Assembly: GCF_009910325.1 (NCBI RefSeq)
Contig: NZ_SUMG01000005.1
Location: 124,001-188,000, forward strand
Reading direction: 5' to 3'
DNA length: 64,000 bases
DNA from: Isachenkonia alkalipeptolytica
Lineage (GTDB): Bacteria; Bacillota; Clostridia; Peptostreptococcales; T1SED10-28
Shown: positions 27,921-36,134 of the stretch, in pieces
Numbering within the stretch: position 1 is the stretch's first letter
How the letters are laid out: every line of letters starts with the position of its first letter
Position numbers and translations under genes: made by a program
The notes under the pieces: model-generated
Seen by the model: only the letters and a program-made list of their open reading frames with translations
Database searches by the model: none
What the model was told of the DNA's origin: nothing

Positions 27921-27970
27921 TTTCATTTGTAGATATTTGTAGATATTTGTTGATATTTGTCGTATTTCCA
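27921..27970. repeat. Phased 10-bp tandem repeat upstream of the kinase gene
   Basis: Five consecutive decamers: TTTCATTTGT, AGATATTTGT (twice), TGATATTTGT and a degenerate CGTATTTCCA. The exact helical period suggests cooperative protein binding on one DNA face, or intrinsic curvature. Confidence 0.75.
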
Positions 27971-27972
27971 AC

Positions 27973-27986
27973 TATACTTAAGTATA
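27973..27986. promoter_or_regulatory. 14-base perfect palindrome TATACTTAAGTATA
   Basis: A perfect dyad just downstream of the phased repeats and 82 bases before the kinase ATG. It may be an operator; the binding protein is unknown. Confidence 0.4.
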
Positions 27987-28067
27987 TCACTATGTTATTA
28001 TTTAAAATTATTATAGACTGATTTAAAAAGGATCGATTAAAATTCCTAGTAGAAAGAAGTGACGGCT

Positions 28068-29696
28068 ATGAAAAAAATTCTGCATTTAATCAAGGACAAG
28101 CGGCCTTTACAGGTTCGTTTGCTTGTTCTTTTCCTAATCTTGATTTACCTTCCCATTTTATTTAATGTGTTTTTTATCCAACGACAGACCCTTAACGCCG
28201 TGAAAGATGACAAGTTAATGAACATGGAAGCTTCATTAGAAAACACCGGTACTTCCATCGATCAAGCCGCGGAGGATATCGCCCAGCTTCTCGAGGACCG
28301 TTCCAATCAACCGGGTATTCAAAAAGGGGTGGAGGATTATTCCCTGCTTCCGGAGCAAGCCCGGGAAAACTTTCACGGCTATATGGAACGACAGCTCTCT
28401 GATATAGAGAACGCCTCCCCTTATCTGGCCCACAGCAGTGTTTTCTCCTTAGAGGGGGATCATTTTGCCGGAGAGGATATTTGGCATGAGAACTTTACCG
28501 AAAGTCCCCTCTATCAGGATATGATGGCCGAAGCCCTGGCGGAGGGATGGCACTTTCTGCCCCCGGAGGAAGCCTTTACTTCCTCTTACCATGAAGAGAC
28601 AAGCAGCGAAGATTTCCCTCACACCTTTCTTTACGTTCAAAGTCTGGAAAATCTGGAGGGAACCAGTCCTGTCGGGTATGTGGTTTCCGTCATTCACCAG
28701 GAGAGCTTTCAAGAGCTCTATCAAAATGTGTTTCTGGGAGAGGGCGGCAGTTTAGCCCTTTGGAGCCGTGACAATCAACCACTGAGTCGGGACGGGGTGG
28801 AAAGCTTTCCTTCGGAGATTCAAGGGAGAGTGTTTGAGAACCAGGATTTTCAAACCTTCGACGCCGAGGGAGAACCTACGGTCTTCTATCAGTTGTCCCT
28901 GGATTCTTTCCCTGGACAGTTAACCGCAAGAATCCCCGAGGCTTCCTTGACCCAGTCTATTGAAGGCCCCCTTAGACTAAACCTCTACTTAATGATTTTT
29001 ATTAGTACCTTGATTTCCATTTGGATTTTAGTTGAAATCATTATCATTTCCAACATGGCCACAGAAAAGGAAAAGGCCCACTACCGCTTAACCTTAAGTG
29101 AAGAACTGAATGAGAAACTTCGAATGTATAAACATGATTTTTCCAACCACCTGCAGATCATTCAAGGATTAATTCATCTGGGTCACAGCGATCGGGCGTT
29201 GAAATACTTAAACAAGATCTCCGGCCAGGGTAAAATGATTTATGACACTTATGAAATCGGTATTCCCGAACTGGAGGTGGTCATGTACGATGCCTATATG
29301 CAAGGAAAGGAACAGGGGATCGAGGTCAATATTCAAACCATGGAACTTCCCAGCACCCTACCGATTAACATTTATGACCTGGTTAAGGGGCTTACCAATT
29401 TAATTAAGAATGCCTTTGAGGCTATGGAAGCCTACCCTGAAAAAGATCGCAGCCTAAGCATCGAAATATTTGAAGAAAACAAGGCTTATGTCTTTAAAGT
29501 AAGCAACAATCTTCCGTTAATTCCCTCAGAAGATCGGGAGCGCATCTTTGAGAAAGGCTTTACCACCAAGAAAAAGGGCGACGGTTTTGGTCTATATATG
29601 GTCCGGTCTTTAATCGAAAAGCATCAGGGCACCGTGGATTTAATCGTCAATGACGGGGGCAACCATTTTTATTTACGAATCCCCAAAGAAAAATAG
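28068..29696 (+). CDS. Sensor histidine kinase, Spo0B/CitA-like, without adjacent regulator
   Basis: Membrane kinase of 542 residues. TM1 lies at about residues 18-37, a large acidic extracytoplasmic sensor follows to about 305, then TM2 at about 308-332. The cytoplasmic part has a Spo0B-type H-box (MYKHDFSNHLQIIQGLIHLG) and GHKL boxes: GLTNLIKNAFEAME, then EKGFTTKKKGDGFGLYMV. Such kinases usually sense small nutrients. No response regulator is adjacent. A GTG at 28059 is also in frame, but the ATG at 28068 is better spaced from AGAAAG. It ends at a strong bidirectional terminator. Confidence 0.88.
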   Translation: MKKILHLIKDKRPLQVRLLVLFLILIYLPILFNVFFIQRQTLNAVKDDKLMNMEASLENTGTSIDQAAEDIAQLLEDRSNQPGIQKGVEDYSLLPEQARENFHGYMERQLSDIENASPYLAHSSVFSLEGDHFAGEDIWHENFTESPLYQDMMAEALAEGWHFLPPEEAFTSSYHEETSSEDFPHTFLYVQSLENLEGTSPVGYVVSVIHQESFQELYQNVFLGEGGSLALWSRDNQPLSRDGVESFPSEIQGRVFENQDFQTFDAEGEPTVFYQLSLDSFPGQLTARIPEASLTQSIEGPLRLNLYLMIFISTLISIWILVEIIIISNMATEKEKAHYRLTLSEELNEKLRMYKHDFSNHLQIIQGLIHLGHSDRALKYLNKISGQGKMIYDTYEIGIPELEVVMYDAYMQGKEQGIEVNIQTMELPSTLPINIYDLVKGLTNLIKNAFEAMEAYPEKDRSLSIEIFEENKAYVFKVSNNLPLIPSEDRERIFEKGFTTKKKGDGFGLYMVRSLIEKHQGTVDLIVNDGGNHFYLRIPKEK

Positions 29697-29706
29697 CAAG
29701 AAGCGT

Positions 29707-29743
29707 AAAAAAACTACCGAATCATAACCTTCGGTAGTTTTTT
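29707..29743 (+). terminator. Bidirectional terminator between convergent genes
   Basis: AAAAAAACTACCGA / TCGGTAGTTTTTTT around a 10-base loop, serving the kinase gene (+) and the flavoprotein gene (-). Confidence 0.85.
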
Positions 29744-29757
29744 TATCCCCTTCCCTC

Positions 29758-30990
29758 TTACCGGGCGGCTCTTTCCCCGGCAACGATCCCCGAGGACCAG
29801 GCCCATTGTAGATTAAAGCCCCCACAGTCTCCGTCTATGTCCAAAACCTCTCCGGCAAAGTACAGTCCCGGTACAGTTTTAGACTCCAGGGTATTGGGAT
29901 GAATTTCCTTTGTTCGGAACCCTCCCGCGGTTACTTGTGAGTCCTTCCAGGATAAGGTTCCACTGGGTTTTAAGCGACAGGCCTTTAACAGCCTTGTCAG
30001 TTTTTGTATCTCCTGATCCCCGACTTCGCCACAGGGTTTTTTTAGATTTTCAACACCGATTTCCCTTAGGACCACGGGGATCACTTTTTTATTCAATAAA
30101 CCGATCAGGCTGAAATCCAAGGGCTTTTCCCCATCTAAACTCACCATCATCCACAGGGTTTCATAAAGTTTCTCCTCGGGGATTTCCGGGAAGAAATCTA
30201 TCACAATTCCGGGCCTTTCCTCCCTTCCCAGGGATTCTGCGATTCCGCGGCTGAGCTGCAGTACCGGAGGCCCGGAAACACCATAATCCGTAAACAGTAT
30301 TTCCCCCTTTTCTTCCCTTAAGGTTCGTCCTTTCAGTTCCGAGCGGATCCTTCCCTGGATCTTAACCCCTTTCATGTTTCGAAAACCGGGATTTTCACAT
30401 TTGATCTGCACCAAAGCGGGAAACACCGGGGTCATGGAATGACCCAAAGCCTTTCCCAGGGCATACCCGGTCCCTGTGGATCCTAATTTCGGTGCGGATT
30501 TCCCCCCCGTAGCTAAAATTACCCGGTCCCCCAAAATTTTTTTTCCCGAAGCGGTTTTCAGGGTAAACTCCGGGGCTTTTTTTTCCAGGGAGATCACCGG
30601 ATCTCCAAGGATTTGTCGGACCCCTAACTTCTCCACTTCATACCGGAGGAGGTCCAAAACGCCGCTGGCCTGATCCGACAGAGGAAAAACCTTCCCACCT
30701 TCCTCCACTTTGGTCTCAAGGCCCAGAAGCTGGAAAAAACCCAGGGTTTCCTCCACAGTCACCTGCGACACCACGTACTCCATGAATTCAGGATTTTCCC
30801 CATGGTAATGTATTTTATCCGCGGTCATATTTGATAAATTACAACGGCCGTTTCCTGTGGCAAGAATTTTCTTTCCCACTCGGTTAAGCCCTTCGATGAG
30901 AGTCACCCTTGCCCCTTTTCTTGCGGCGGAAATCGCCGCGGTTAATCCGCTGGCACCGCCGCCGATAATCAGTACTTCTCTGGGATTCAC
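29758..30990 (-). CDS. HI0933/YhiN-family FAD-dependent oxidoreductase
   Basis: A 410-residue flavoprotein. The N-terminal dinucleotide fold GGGASGLTAAISAARKGA (about residues 10-27) is followed by the family stretch ILATGNGRCNLSN (about residues 44-56), and the C-terminus has GLYFAGEVLDIDGDCGGFNL, the closing FAD contact. These proteins (BaiN/YhiN) have uncertain roles. The start is a GTG within the cinA stop (GTGA overlap), so it is translationally coupled to cinA. RlmL-type or 2-oxidoreductase roles cannot be told apart from sequence. Confidence 0.88.
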   Translation of the reverse strand: MNPREVLIIGGGASGLTAAISAARKGARVTLIEGLNRVGKKILATGNGRCNLSNMTADKIHYHGENPEFMEYVVSQVTVEETLGFFQLLGLETKVEEGGKVFPLSDQASGVLDLLRYEVEKLGVRQILGDPVISLEKKAPEFTLKTASGKKILGDRVILATGGKSAPKLGSTGTGYALGKALGHSMTPVFPALVQIKCENPGFRNMKGVKIQGRIRSELKGRTLREEKGEILFTDYGVSGPPVLQLSRGIAESLGREERPGIVIDFFPEIPEEKLYETLWMMVSLDGEKPLDFSLIGLLNKKVIPVVLREIGVENLKKPCGEVGDQEIQKLTRLLKACRLKPSGTLSWKDSQVTAGGFRTKEIHPNTLESKTVPGLYFAGEVLDIDGDCGGFNLQWAWSSGIVAGERAAR

Positions 30991-32222
30991 TGTTCCATCA
31001 CCGCTTTTCGAACAAGATTCAATGCATGTTTTGCTGCCATATGGCGAATTCGATTTCGATCCCCCAGGAGCCGTTTTTCTTCATGAAACACCCGGTCCCC
31101 AAGGACCAAGGCTATGTGTATGGTTCCTACGGGTTTTTTTGCCGTGCCTCCCCCGGGACCGGCGACGCCGGTGATGGCTAGACCCAGGGCGGTTCCTCCT
31201 TTTTTCCGGATCCCTTTTGCCATGGCAATGGCGGTTTCCTTGCTTACCGTTCCATGGCTTTTCAAGTTCTCCTTTGAAATCCCCAACAGGGTATTTTTCG
31301 ATGCCTCACTATAGGTAACAATGGAGAGCGGGAAAATCCTTGAGGCGCCGGGTACATTGGTGATTTTCGCTGCTATCAGCCCTCCGGTACAAGACTCCGC
31401 CACACTGATGGTGTATTCTTTCTTTAGCAAGGCCTCCACCACGGCCTCTTCCAGGCTTTCATGATCCGTACCGTAAACATAACTTCCCAGGCGCTCCCGC
31501 ACTTTCTCTTCTAAGGAACGGATCATAGCATCCGCCTCCTCTTCCCTTCGGGCCCTTGCGGTGATCCGAAGGATAAGCCCCTCTTTCATACAATAGGGGG
31601 CAAGGGAGGGATTATCCTGGGCTTCCATAAGATCATCCACCATGGCTTCCATGGTGCTTTCTCCAATGCCGAAAATATTCAGCACCTTGGACTTTACCAG
31701 ACCTTGACCGTATTTCTTAAGACGGGGGCGTATATGGTTATCAAACATGGGCTGCAGCTCCCGGGGAGGCCCCGGTAGAAGAATCATAATTTTCTCCCCC
31801 TCCTCCAGTAAAATCCCCGGAGAGGTGCCATTGGGATTTTCAATAGCCAGGGCCCCTTCCGGTAAATAAGCCTGTTTCCTATTGCTTTTTTCCATGGTTA
31901 CCTTGATTTGATCAAAAAAACCCTGAATTCCCCTTAGAATTTCTTCATCTAAAATCAGTTTCTTCCCCAGCACGTCCGCCGCAACTTCCCGGGTCAGGTC
32001 ATCCTTGGTGGGGCCCAATCCTCCGGTAACGATTACTAGATCCGCCCGACCAAGGCTTTCTTCCATACTGCTTTTTAAGCGCTTGGGATTGTCCCCCACC
32101 ACGGACTGACGATAAACATTAATCCCAAGCTCTGCCAAGCCCTTTGCAATGTACTGGGTATTGGTATTCACAATATCCCCCAGCAAAAGTTCTGTACCTA
32201 CGGATAAAATCTCTGCATTCAT
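30987..32222 (-). CDS. cinA: CinA family nicotinamide mononucleotide deamidase-like protein
   Basis: A 411-residue two-domain protein. The N-terminal MoaB/Mog-like domain shows VGTELLLGDIVNTN (residues 7-20) and TGGLGPTKDDLTRE; the C-terminal CinA domain carries SVAESCTGGLIAAKIT and ITGVAGPGGGT, the NMN amidohydrolase (PncC) region. It probably recycles NMN, and ADP-ribose pyrophosphatase activity is known for the N-terminal domain in the family. ATG start with AAAGGAA upstream. It overlaps the flavoprotein gene by 4 bases. RecA is not adjacent, unlike in many Firmicutes. Confidence 0.92.
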   Translation of the reverse strand: MNAEILSVGTELLLGDIVNTNTQYIAKGLAELGINVYRQSVVGDNPKRLKSSMEESLGRADLVIVTGGLGPTKDDLTREVAADVLGKKLILDEEILRGIQGFFDQIKVTMEKSNRKQAYLPEGALAIENPNGTSPGILLEEGEKIMILLPGPPRELQPMFDNHIRPRLKKYGQGLVKSKVLNIFGIGESTMEAMVDDLMEAQDNPSLAPYCMKEGLILRITARARREEEADAMIRSLEEKVRERLGSYVYGTDHESLEEAVVEALLKKEYTISVAESCTGGLIAAKITNVPGASRIFPLSIVTYSEASKNTLLGISKENLKSHGTVSKETAIAMAKGIRKKGGTALGLAITGVAGPGGGTAKKPVGTIHIALVLGDRVFHEEKRLLGDRNRIRHMAAKHALNLVRKAVMEQ

Positions 32223-32272
32223 GGATTTGTTCCTTTCTATAATAAATTCTTCACACTAAATTCTTCACGCTT

Positions 32273-32303
32273 TCAAAAAAAGACTTTCCATTATGGAAAG
32301 TCT
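32273..32303 (-). terminator. Intrinsic terminator of the ArsR-family gene
   Basis: AGACTTTCCATAATGGAAAGTCT on the minus strand, followed by TTTTTTT; overlaps the stop codon. Confidence 0.8.
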
Positions 32304-32652
32304 AGCCTTTCGTTAATGTTTCACAGGAGAAGCCTTTTTCCTGTAACCTTTGTAACGCCTGGCGGTCCCTGTCTAAATCTTTGTATAGGTTAAGATTTTT
32401 CATCAGCTCCTCTAAGAAGGAGTATTTCCCAAAGGTATCCGGGTCTAAGGAATAATATACCCACTGAGCTTTTTTATCCCCTCGAATCAATTTCGCATTC
32501 TTCAGTTTAATAAGATGCCTTGAAGTGTTGGACTGAGATATCCCTAGAATTTCTTGGATTTCACAGACACATAGGGGTTTTTCCTGAATTAAATGCAGGA
32601 CCCGAACCCGGGTATCATCCCCCAGAGCTTTTAGGATTTCCACAATTTCCAT
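32302..32652 (-). CDS. ArsR/SmtB-family metal-sensing regulator
   Basis: A 116-residue winged-helix repressor. The recognition helix region is LGISQSNTSRHLIKLK (about residues 38-53). Just before it, PLCVCEI (about residues 26-32) contains the Cys-Val-Cys pair used by arsenite/antimonite- and cadmium-type sensors, and a further Cys lies near the C-terminus (GFSCETL). GAGGAGA precedes the ATG. No metal-resistance genes lie beside it; an AGGCAAAGG palindrome in its own leader suggests autoregulation. The sensed metal cannot be told. Confidence 0.85.
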   Translation of the reverse strand: MEIVEILKALGDDTRVRVLHLIQEKPLCVCEIQEILGISQSNTSRHLIKLKNAKLIRGDKKAQWVYYSLDPDTFGKYSFLEELMKNLNLYKDLDRDRQALQRLQEKGFSCETLTKG

Positions 32653-32670
32653 ATTACCGTCTCCTCATTG

Positions 32671-32690
32671 AGGCAAAGGTTCCTTTGCCT
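32671..32690. promoter_or_regulatory. Palindromic operator candidate upstream of the ArsR-family gene
   Basis: AGGCAAAGG-TT-CCTTTGCCT has 9-base perfect arms, 18 bases before the start codon. There is no T-run on either side, so it is not a terminator. Confidence 0.5.
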
Positions 32691-32770
32691 GTTATTGTTT
32701 TAATTTTATGCTTTCGTAATGCCGTTGTCAACCAATAATCTCCCCTTTTTCCTATAGGGTCCCTTTGCTT

Positions 32771-34561
32771 TTAGGTAATACCATACTTTTTCATTTTCCG
32801 GTAAATCGTTGCCTGTCCGATTCCCAGCGCCTCTGCCGCAGCTTTTGTGTTTTTGTAGTGCCCCAGTGCTTTTTTGATCATTTTTTCTTCCATCGAATCC
32901 AACGACAGAATCCCGTCCCCTTCCGGATCCTTTGGGTTATCTCCCAGAATCCGCTGCTGCAAATCCTCCTTATGAATCATCCGGTTCTTTGAAACATTCA
33001 GGGCATACTCCATACAATTCTCCAGCTCCCGAACATTTCCCGGCCAGGAATACTCTTTCAATACTTTTTTCGCCTCCAGGGAAAGATGTTTTCCTTCCTT
33101 CTCAAAACGCTCTTCATATCTCCTGAGAAATACCTCCGCCAATATTTCAATATCTTCCCTTCGCTCGCGCAGGGGAGGGATTCGAAGAGGCACCACATTC
33201 AACCGGTAAAAAAGATCCTCCCGGAATAGTTTTTGTTCCATCAGCTCTTCCAGGTTTTGATTCGTCGCTGCGATTACCCGAACATCCACATATTTGGATT
33301 TTATGGATCCCAGGGGCTCAATCACTCCATCCTCTAAAAACCGTAGTAGCTTCACCTGAAGATTCAGGGGCATATCCCCGATCTCATCGAGAAAAATCGT
33401 CCCTTCATGGGCCAAAAGAAACTTTCCTTTTTTACCCTTCTTGTTGGCATCGGTGAAGGCTCCCGGTTCATAACCGAAAAGCTCACTCTCCAACAGGGTT
33501 TCGGGAATCGATCCGCAGTTAATGGGTATATAGTTTTTCTCCCGCCTAGGACTTGCCAGATGAAGGGCCTTGGCAAACATTTCTTTTCCCGTGCCACTTT
33601 CTCCCTGAATCAACACCGTGGAATTTTGTTTTGCCGCCGCTTTCCCGATTTTTATGGTTTCCTGGAGGATTTTACTTTCCCCCACAATGGAATCAAAACC
33701 TACAAAAGCCTCTTCCCGATGAACTTCCTGGGCCATCTGATAGATGTCTTTATAGGGACGGAAGCTTAGAATTCCGCCGATATCCGTGCCTTCTTTTCGT
33801 ACGGGGTTGTAATTGCCGAGAAAAAATCGGGCATCCTTTCCATTTTTTGCCGCCAGAGGTTTGGAAATCAGACGTCCCCCTTTTTTGTTGTTGGAGGTTA
33901 TGTCTTTTAAGGCTTTCTCGATTCGCTCGAAGTGCCGAAACACCTCGGATAAGGGCTTTCCTTGTAGACCCTTCTCGGATTTACCCAAAAGCTTTTCTGC
34001 GTTCTCATTAATAAACAGAATTTCCCCCTTGGCATTTACGCTGATGATCCCTTCATCCACCCCGTTTAAGATGGCTTCCAGCTGAACCTTCTGGATGGAA
34101 ATTTGATGCTTTGAGTGCTCTTCAATCATTTTACTCTCCAGGAAGTTTGCCATCTTATCAATGAACTTTCGGTAGGCTTCCTGGTTGTCCACCAGTCGCT
34201 GTCGCTGGTCGTCGTCAAAGGCAATCAGGCTGATCAGACCTAAAATCTCTCCGTCTACGCTTATGGGGGCGCAGAGATTAGCAAGCTCTAAACACTGATC
34301 CCGATAAGAACAGTCCCGACAGGTCATGGATTGCAGTTTGTCCGTCACCGCTTGATCTTTTTTCCCTTCCAGGACTTCCGAGAATACGGAATCCAACGAA
34401 ACATAGCCTTCGATGGTATCCTTATAGGAACCGGTAACATAGAGGCGCTCTCCTCTCTGGTCGATAATGCTTACCTCAATACCCAGAACCATGGCAATCA
34501 CTTCCGCAATTTGTTCTACGGTATCCTTAATGGATTGGAGTTTCAGTTTTTTTTCTTCCAT
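32771..34561 (-). CDS. Sigma-54-dependent activator of cysteine degradation (CdsR-like)
   Basis: A 596-residue enhancer-binding protein. The N-terminal sensor (about residues 1-150) holds a Cys cluster TCRDCSYRDQC; a PAS domain follows (about 155-265); then the AAA+ domain with Walker A GESGTGKE, the sigma-54 contact GAFTDA (ESELFGYEPGAFTDA) and Walker B FLDEIGD; then a Fis-type helix-turn-helix with AAEALGIGQATIYRKMKKY at the C-terminus. It follows the desulfidase gene by 16 bases in the same operon, so it probably controls its own transcription from the sigma-54 promoter upstream. In Clostridioides difficile CdsR plays this part. Confidence 0.88.
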   Translation of the reverse strand: MEEKKLKLQSIKDTVEQIAEVIAMVLGIEVSIIDQRGERLYVTGSYKDTIEGYVSLDSVFSEVLEGKKDQAVTDKLQSMTCRDCSYRDQCLELANLCAPISVDGEILGLISLIAFDDDQRQRLVDNQEAYRKFIDKMANFLESKMIEEHSKHQISIQKVQLEAILNGVDEGIISVNAKGEILFINENAEKLLGKSEKGLQGKPLSEVFRHFERIEKALKDITSNNKKGGRLISKPLAAKNGKDARFFLGNYNPVRKEGTDIGGILSFRPYKDIYQMAQEVHREEAFVGFDSIVGESKILQETIKIGKAAAKQNSTVLIQGESGTGKEMFAKALHLASPRREKNYIPINCGSIPETLLESELFGYEPGAFTDANKKGKKGKFLLAHEGTIFLDEIGDMPLNLQVKLLRFLEDGVIEPLGSIKSKYVDVRVIAATNQNLEELMEQKLFREDLFYRLNVVPLRIPPLRERREDIEILAEVFLRRYEERFEKEGKHLSLEAKKVLKEYSWPGNVRELENCMEYALNVSKNRMIHKEDLQQRILGDNPKDPEGDGILSLDSMEEKMIKKALGHYKNTKAAAEALGIGQATIYRKMKKYGIT

Positions 34562-34577
34562 TCAGATCCCCTCTTTG

Positions 34578-35858
34578 CTATGGGTTTTGAGCCACCATCA
34601 GTTGCAGTATTAAATCGTCTGCACTTTCCATCCCTTTCGTGCTCAAGGCTCCCAGGTTTTCAATACTTTTCTGCAAAGTTTTTCCCGTAATCCCCTCACT
34701 CTCGGAAATGCAGGCTCCCGCCTTTGCCAAAAGCATCATTTCCATAACCCCTCCCACGGAGGTGGAAAGCTTCAGGGCACAGCCGGGCTTTGCCCCGTCA
34801 CAGATCATCCCCGTAAGATTCCCGATAATGTTTTGAATCCCCTTTTCAATTTCCTCCGTGGACATGTCCATGAATTCCCCCAGGGCCACGGCGCTCCCCA
34901 CCCCTGCAGCAATTCCGCAACCGCAAAGAGGCGACAGTCTTCCGATCCGGTTTTTCACATAAATGGTCACCATGAAACTCAGGGCCAGCCCCTGAAGCAG
35001 GGTCTCTTCTCCAAGGTTTAGCTCCTCGGCCATAACAATGACCGGAAGGGATGCAGCCAAGCCTTGATTGCCGCTACCGGCGCAACTGTATACCGTGTAA
35101 GAAGCCCCGGACATACGGGCATCCGATGCCCCAGCGGTAATAGCCTTTGCTTTATTCAGTGCATCTTCTCCGATCTTGCCTTCTTCCATCAAACGGGTTA
35201 AGCTGTAGCCAACCCCCATCCCCAGTTTGATCTTTTTGCCTTCATTGCCGATATGGCAGTTTTTCTCGATCACGGGATTTAAAAAGCTCAAGTCCTCCTT
35301 TGTAAGCTTTTTTACGGATCCTCTTAGGCCTTCGATATCCAGATCCCGTCGAAGAAACTCCCTAGGCTGCTCTTTTTCCCCTTTGTTTTCCTTTACATAA
35401 ATCTTATCCCCGTTTTTTTCTTTCAACACCACATTTCCATGGGTTTTTTCGATAATTACCCGGCTATGGCTTTGGTTTCCAAAGGCTTTTACCTCGATAA
35501 AAACCTCCGGCTTTTTTTCCAGGTAGTTTACCGTAACCCGGTGTTTATCTAAAAACTCCCGGCCAAGGGTTTCACTTTCCAAGGGGAGATTTTCCAGAAC
35601 CTCCAACTCTTTATCGGGGTTTCCCAGTAAAGCCCCCAGGACCGCCGCCCAGCGAAGGCCTTTCTTCGTGGTTCCCGGGACAAACACCCCCATACCGTTT
35701 TTATACAGATTGGAATTTACCAATATCTTTAACTCCTCTAGGTCTTCCCCGAGAAGTTCCTTGGCCAAGGCTGCCCCATAGGCCACGGCCACCGGCTCCG
35801 TACAACCTACCGCCGGTCGGATTTCTTCTTTTAGCATATCGATAATCATTTTTTCCAT
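34578..35858 (-). CDS. cdsB: L-cysteine desulfidase (UPF0597 / CyuA-CdsB type)
   Basis: A 426-residue cytoplasmic iron-sulfur enzyme that breaks L-cysteine into pyruvate, ammonia and sulfide. The N-terminal VGCTEPVAVAYGAA (about residues 17-30) and the conserved cysteines in SCAGSGNQG, LCGCGIAAGVG and CDGAKPGCALK fit the family's active site and cluster ligands. It resembles the alpha subunit of iron-sulfur serine dehydratases, the main alternative. AGGAGG lies 7 bases before the ATG. A sigma-54 promoter directly upstream and a sigma-54 activator downstream support inducible cysteine use. Confidence 0.87.
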   Translation of the reverse strand: MEKMIIDMLKEEIRPAVGCTEPVAVAYGAALAKELLGEDLEELKILVNSNLYKNGMGVFVPGTTKKGLRWAAVLGALLGNPDKELEVLENLPLESETLGREFLDKHRVTVNYLEKKPEVFIEVKAFGNQSHSRVIIEKTHGNVVLKEKNGDKIYVKENKGEKEQPREFLRRDLDIEGLRGSVKKLTKEDLSFLNPVIEKNCHIGNEGKKIKLGMGVGYSLTRLMEEGKIGEDALNKAKAITAGASDARMSGASYTVYSCAGSGNQGLAASLPVIVMAEELNLGEETLLQGLALSFMVTIYVKNRIGRLSPLCGCGIAAGVGSAVALGEFMDMSTEEIEKGIQNIIGNLTGMICDGAKPGCALKLSTSVGGVMEMMLLAKAGACISESEGITGKTLQKSIENLGALSTKGMESADDLILQLMVAQNP

Positions 35859-35905
35859 ATGATGCCTCCTAAGGTCTTGGTTTATGGTTTCTCTACTAGT
35901 TAACT

Positions 35906-35922
35906 AGCAATTACCGTGCCAA
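35906..35922 (-). promoter_or_regulatory. Sigma-54 (-24/-12) promoter of the cysteine desulfidase operon
   Basis: Minus strand TTGGCACGGTAATTGCT matches the consensus TGGCAC-N5-TTGCW exactly. Transcription should start about 36 bases before the cdsB ATG. Confidence 0.9.
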
Positions 35923-35990
35923 CCATAGACCCCAGGTTTTTCAGTTCTTCTTCACTTATTCTATCATAAAAGCGGGATTTTTACTCAAAA

Positions 35991-36029
35991 AAATTATCAA
36001 AATGATAAGATTTTATCATTTTGATAATT
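35991..36029. promoter_or_regulatory. AT-rich inverted repeat, possible activator-binding site
   Basis: AATTATCAAAAATGATAA and its near-perfect complement TTATCATTTTGATAATT flank a short GATT centre. The site lies 70-107 bases upstream of the -24 element, where enhancer-binding proteins usually bind. On the minus strand it is also followed by a T-run, so a terminator for the encapsulin operon is the alternative. Confidence 0.5.
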
Positions 36030-36076
36030 CCCCTTGACACAATTGGTATTTTCCTACTTTTATTAACTGAACTGAA

Positions 36077-36127
36077 GGCTTGAACCTTCTCATTTTGAGA
36101 AAAGCGAAGGTTCAAGCCGGTTTTTTC
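36077..36127 (+). terminator. Strong hairpin downstream of the encapsulin gene
   Basis: GGCTTGAACCTTC / GAAGGTTCAAGCC (13 bp) with an inner TTCTC/GAGAA stem. A TTTTTT tail follows on the plus strand only, although the neighbouring genes are on the minus strand. On the minus strand it lies 9 bases past the encapsulin stop and could protect its 3' end. Confidence 0.5.
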
Positions 36128-36134
36128 CTAAATA

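Larger units (their letters stand above)
27602..28067 (+). other. 466-base intergenic region between PFOR and the orphan kinase
   Basis: Divergent promoter region. It holds the PFOR leader on the minus side, a phased 10-bp repeat array, a 14-base palindrome and an AT-rich stretch before the kinase gene. A 73-codon open frame inside has no ribosome site and is not called a gene. Confidence 0.6.

Noticed and set aside
27800-28021. A 73-codon open frame before the orphan kinase
   Set aside because: Composition follows the 10-bp repeats and AT-rich promoter DNA; no ribosome site.
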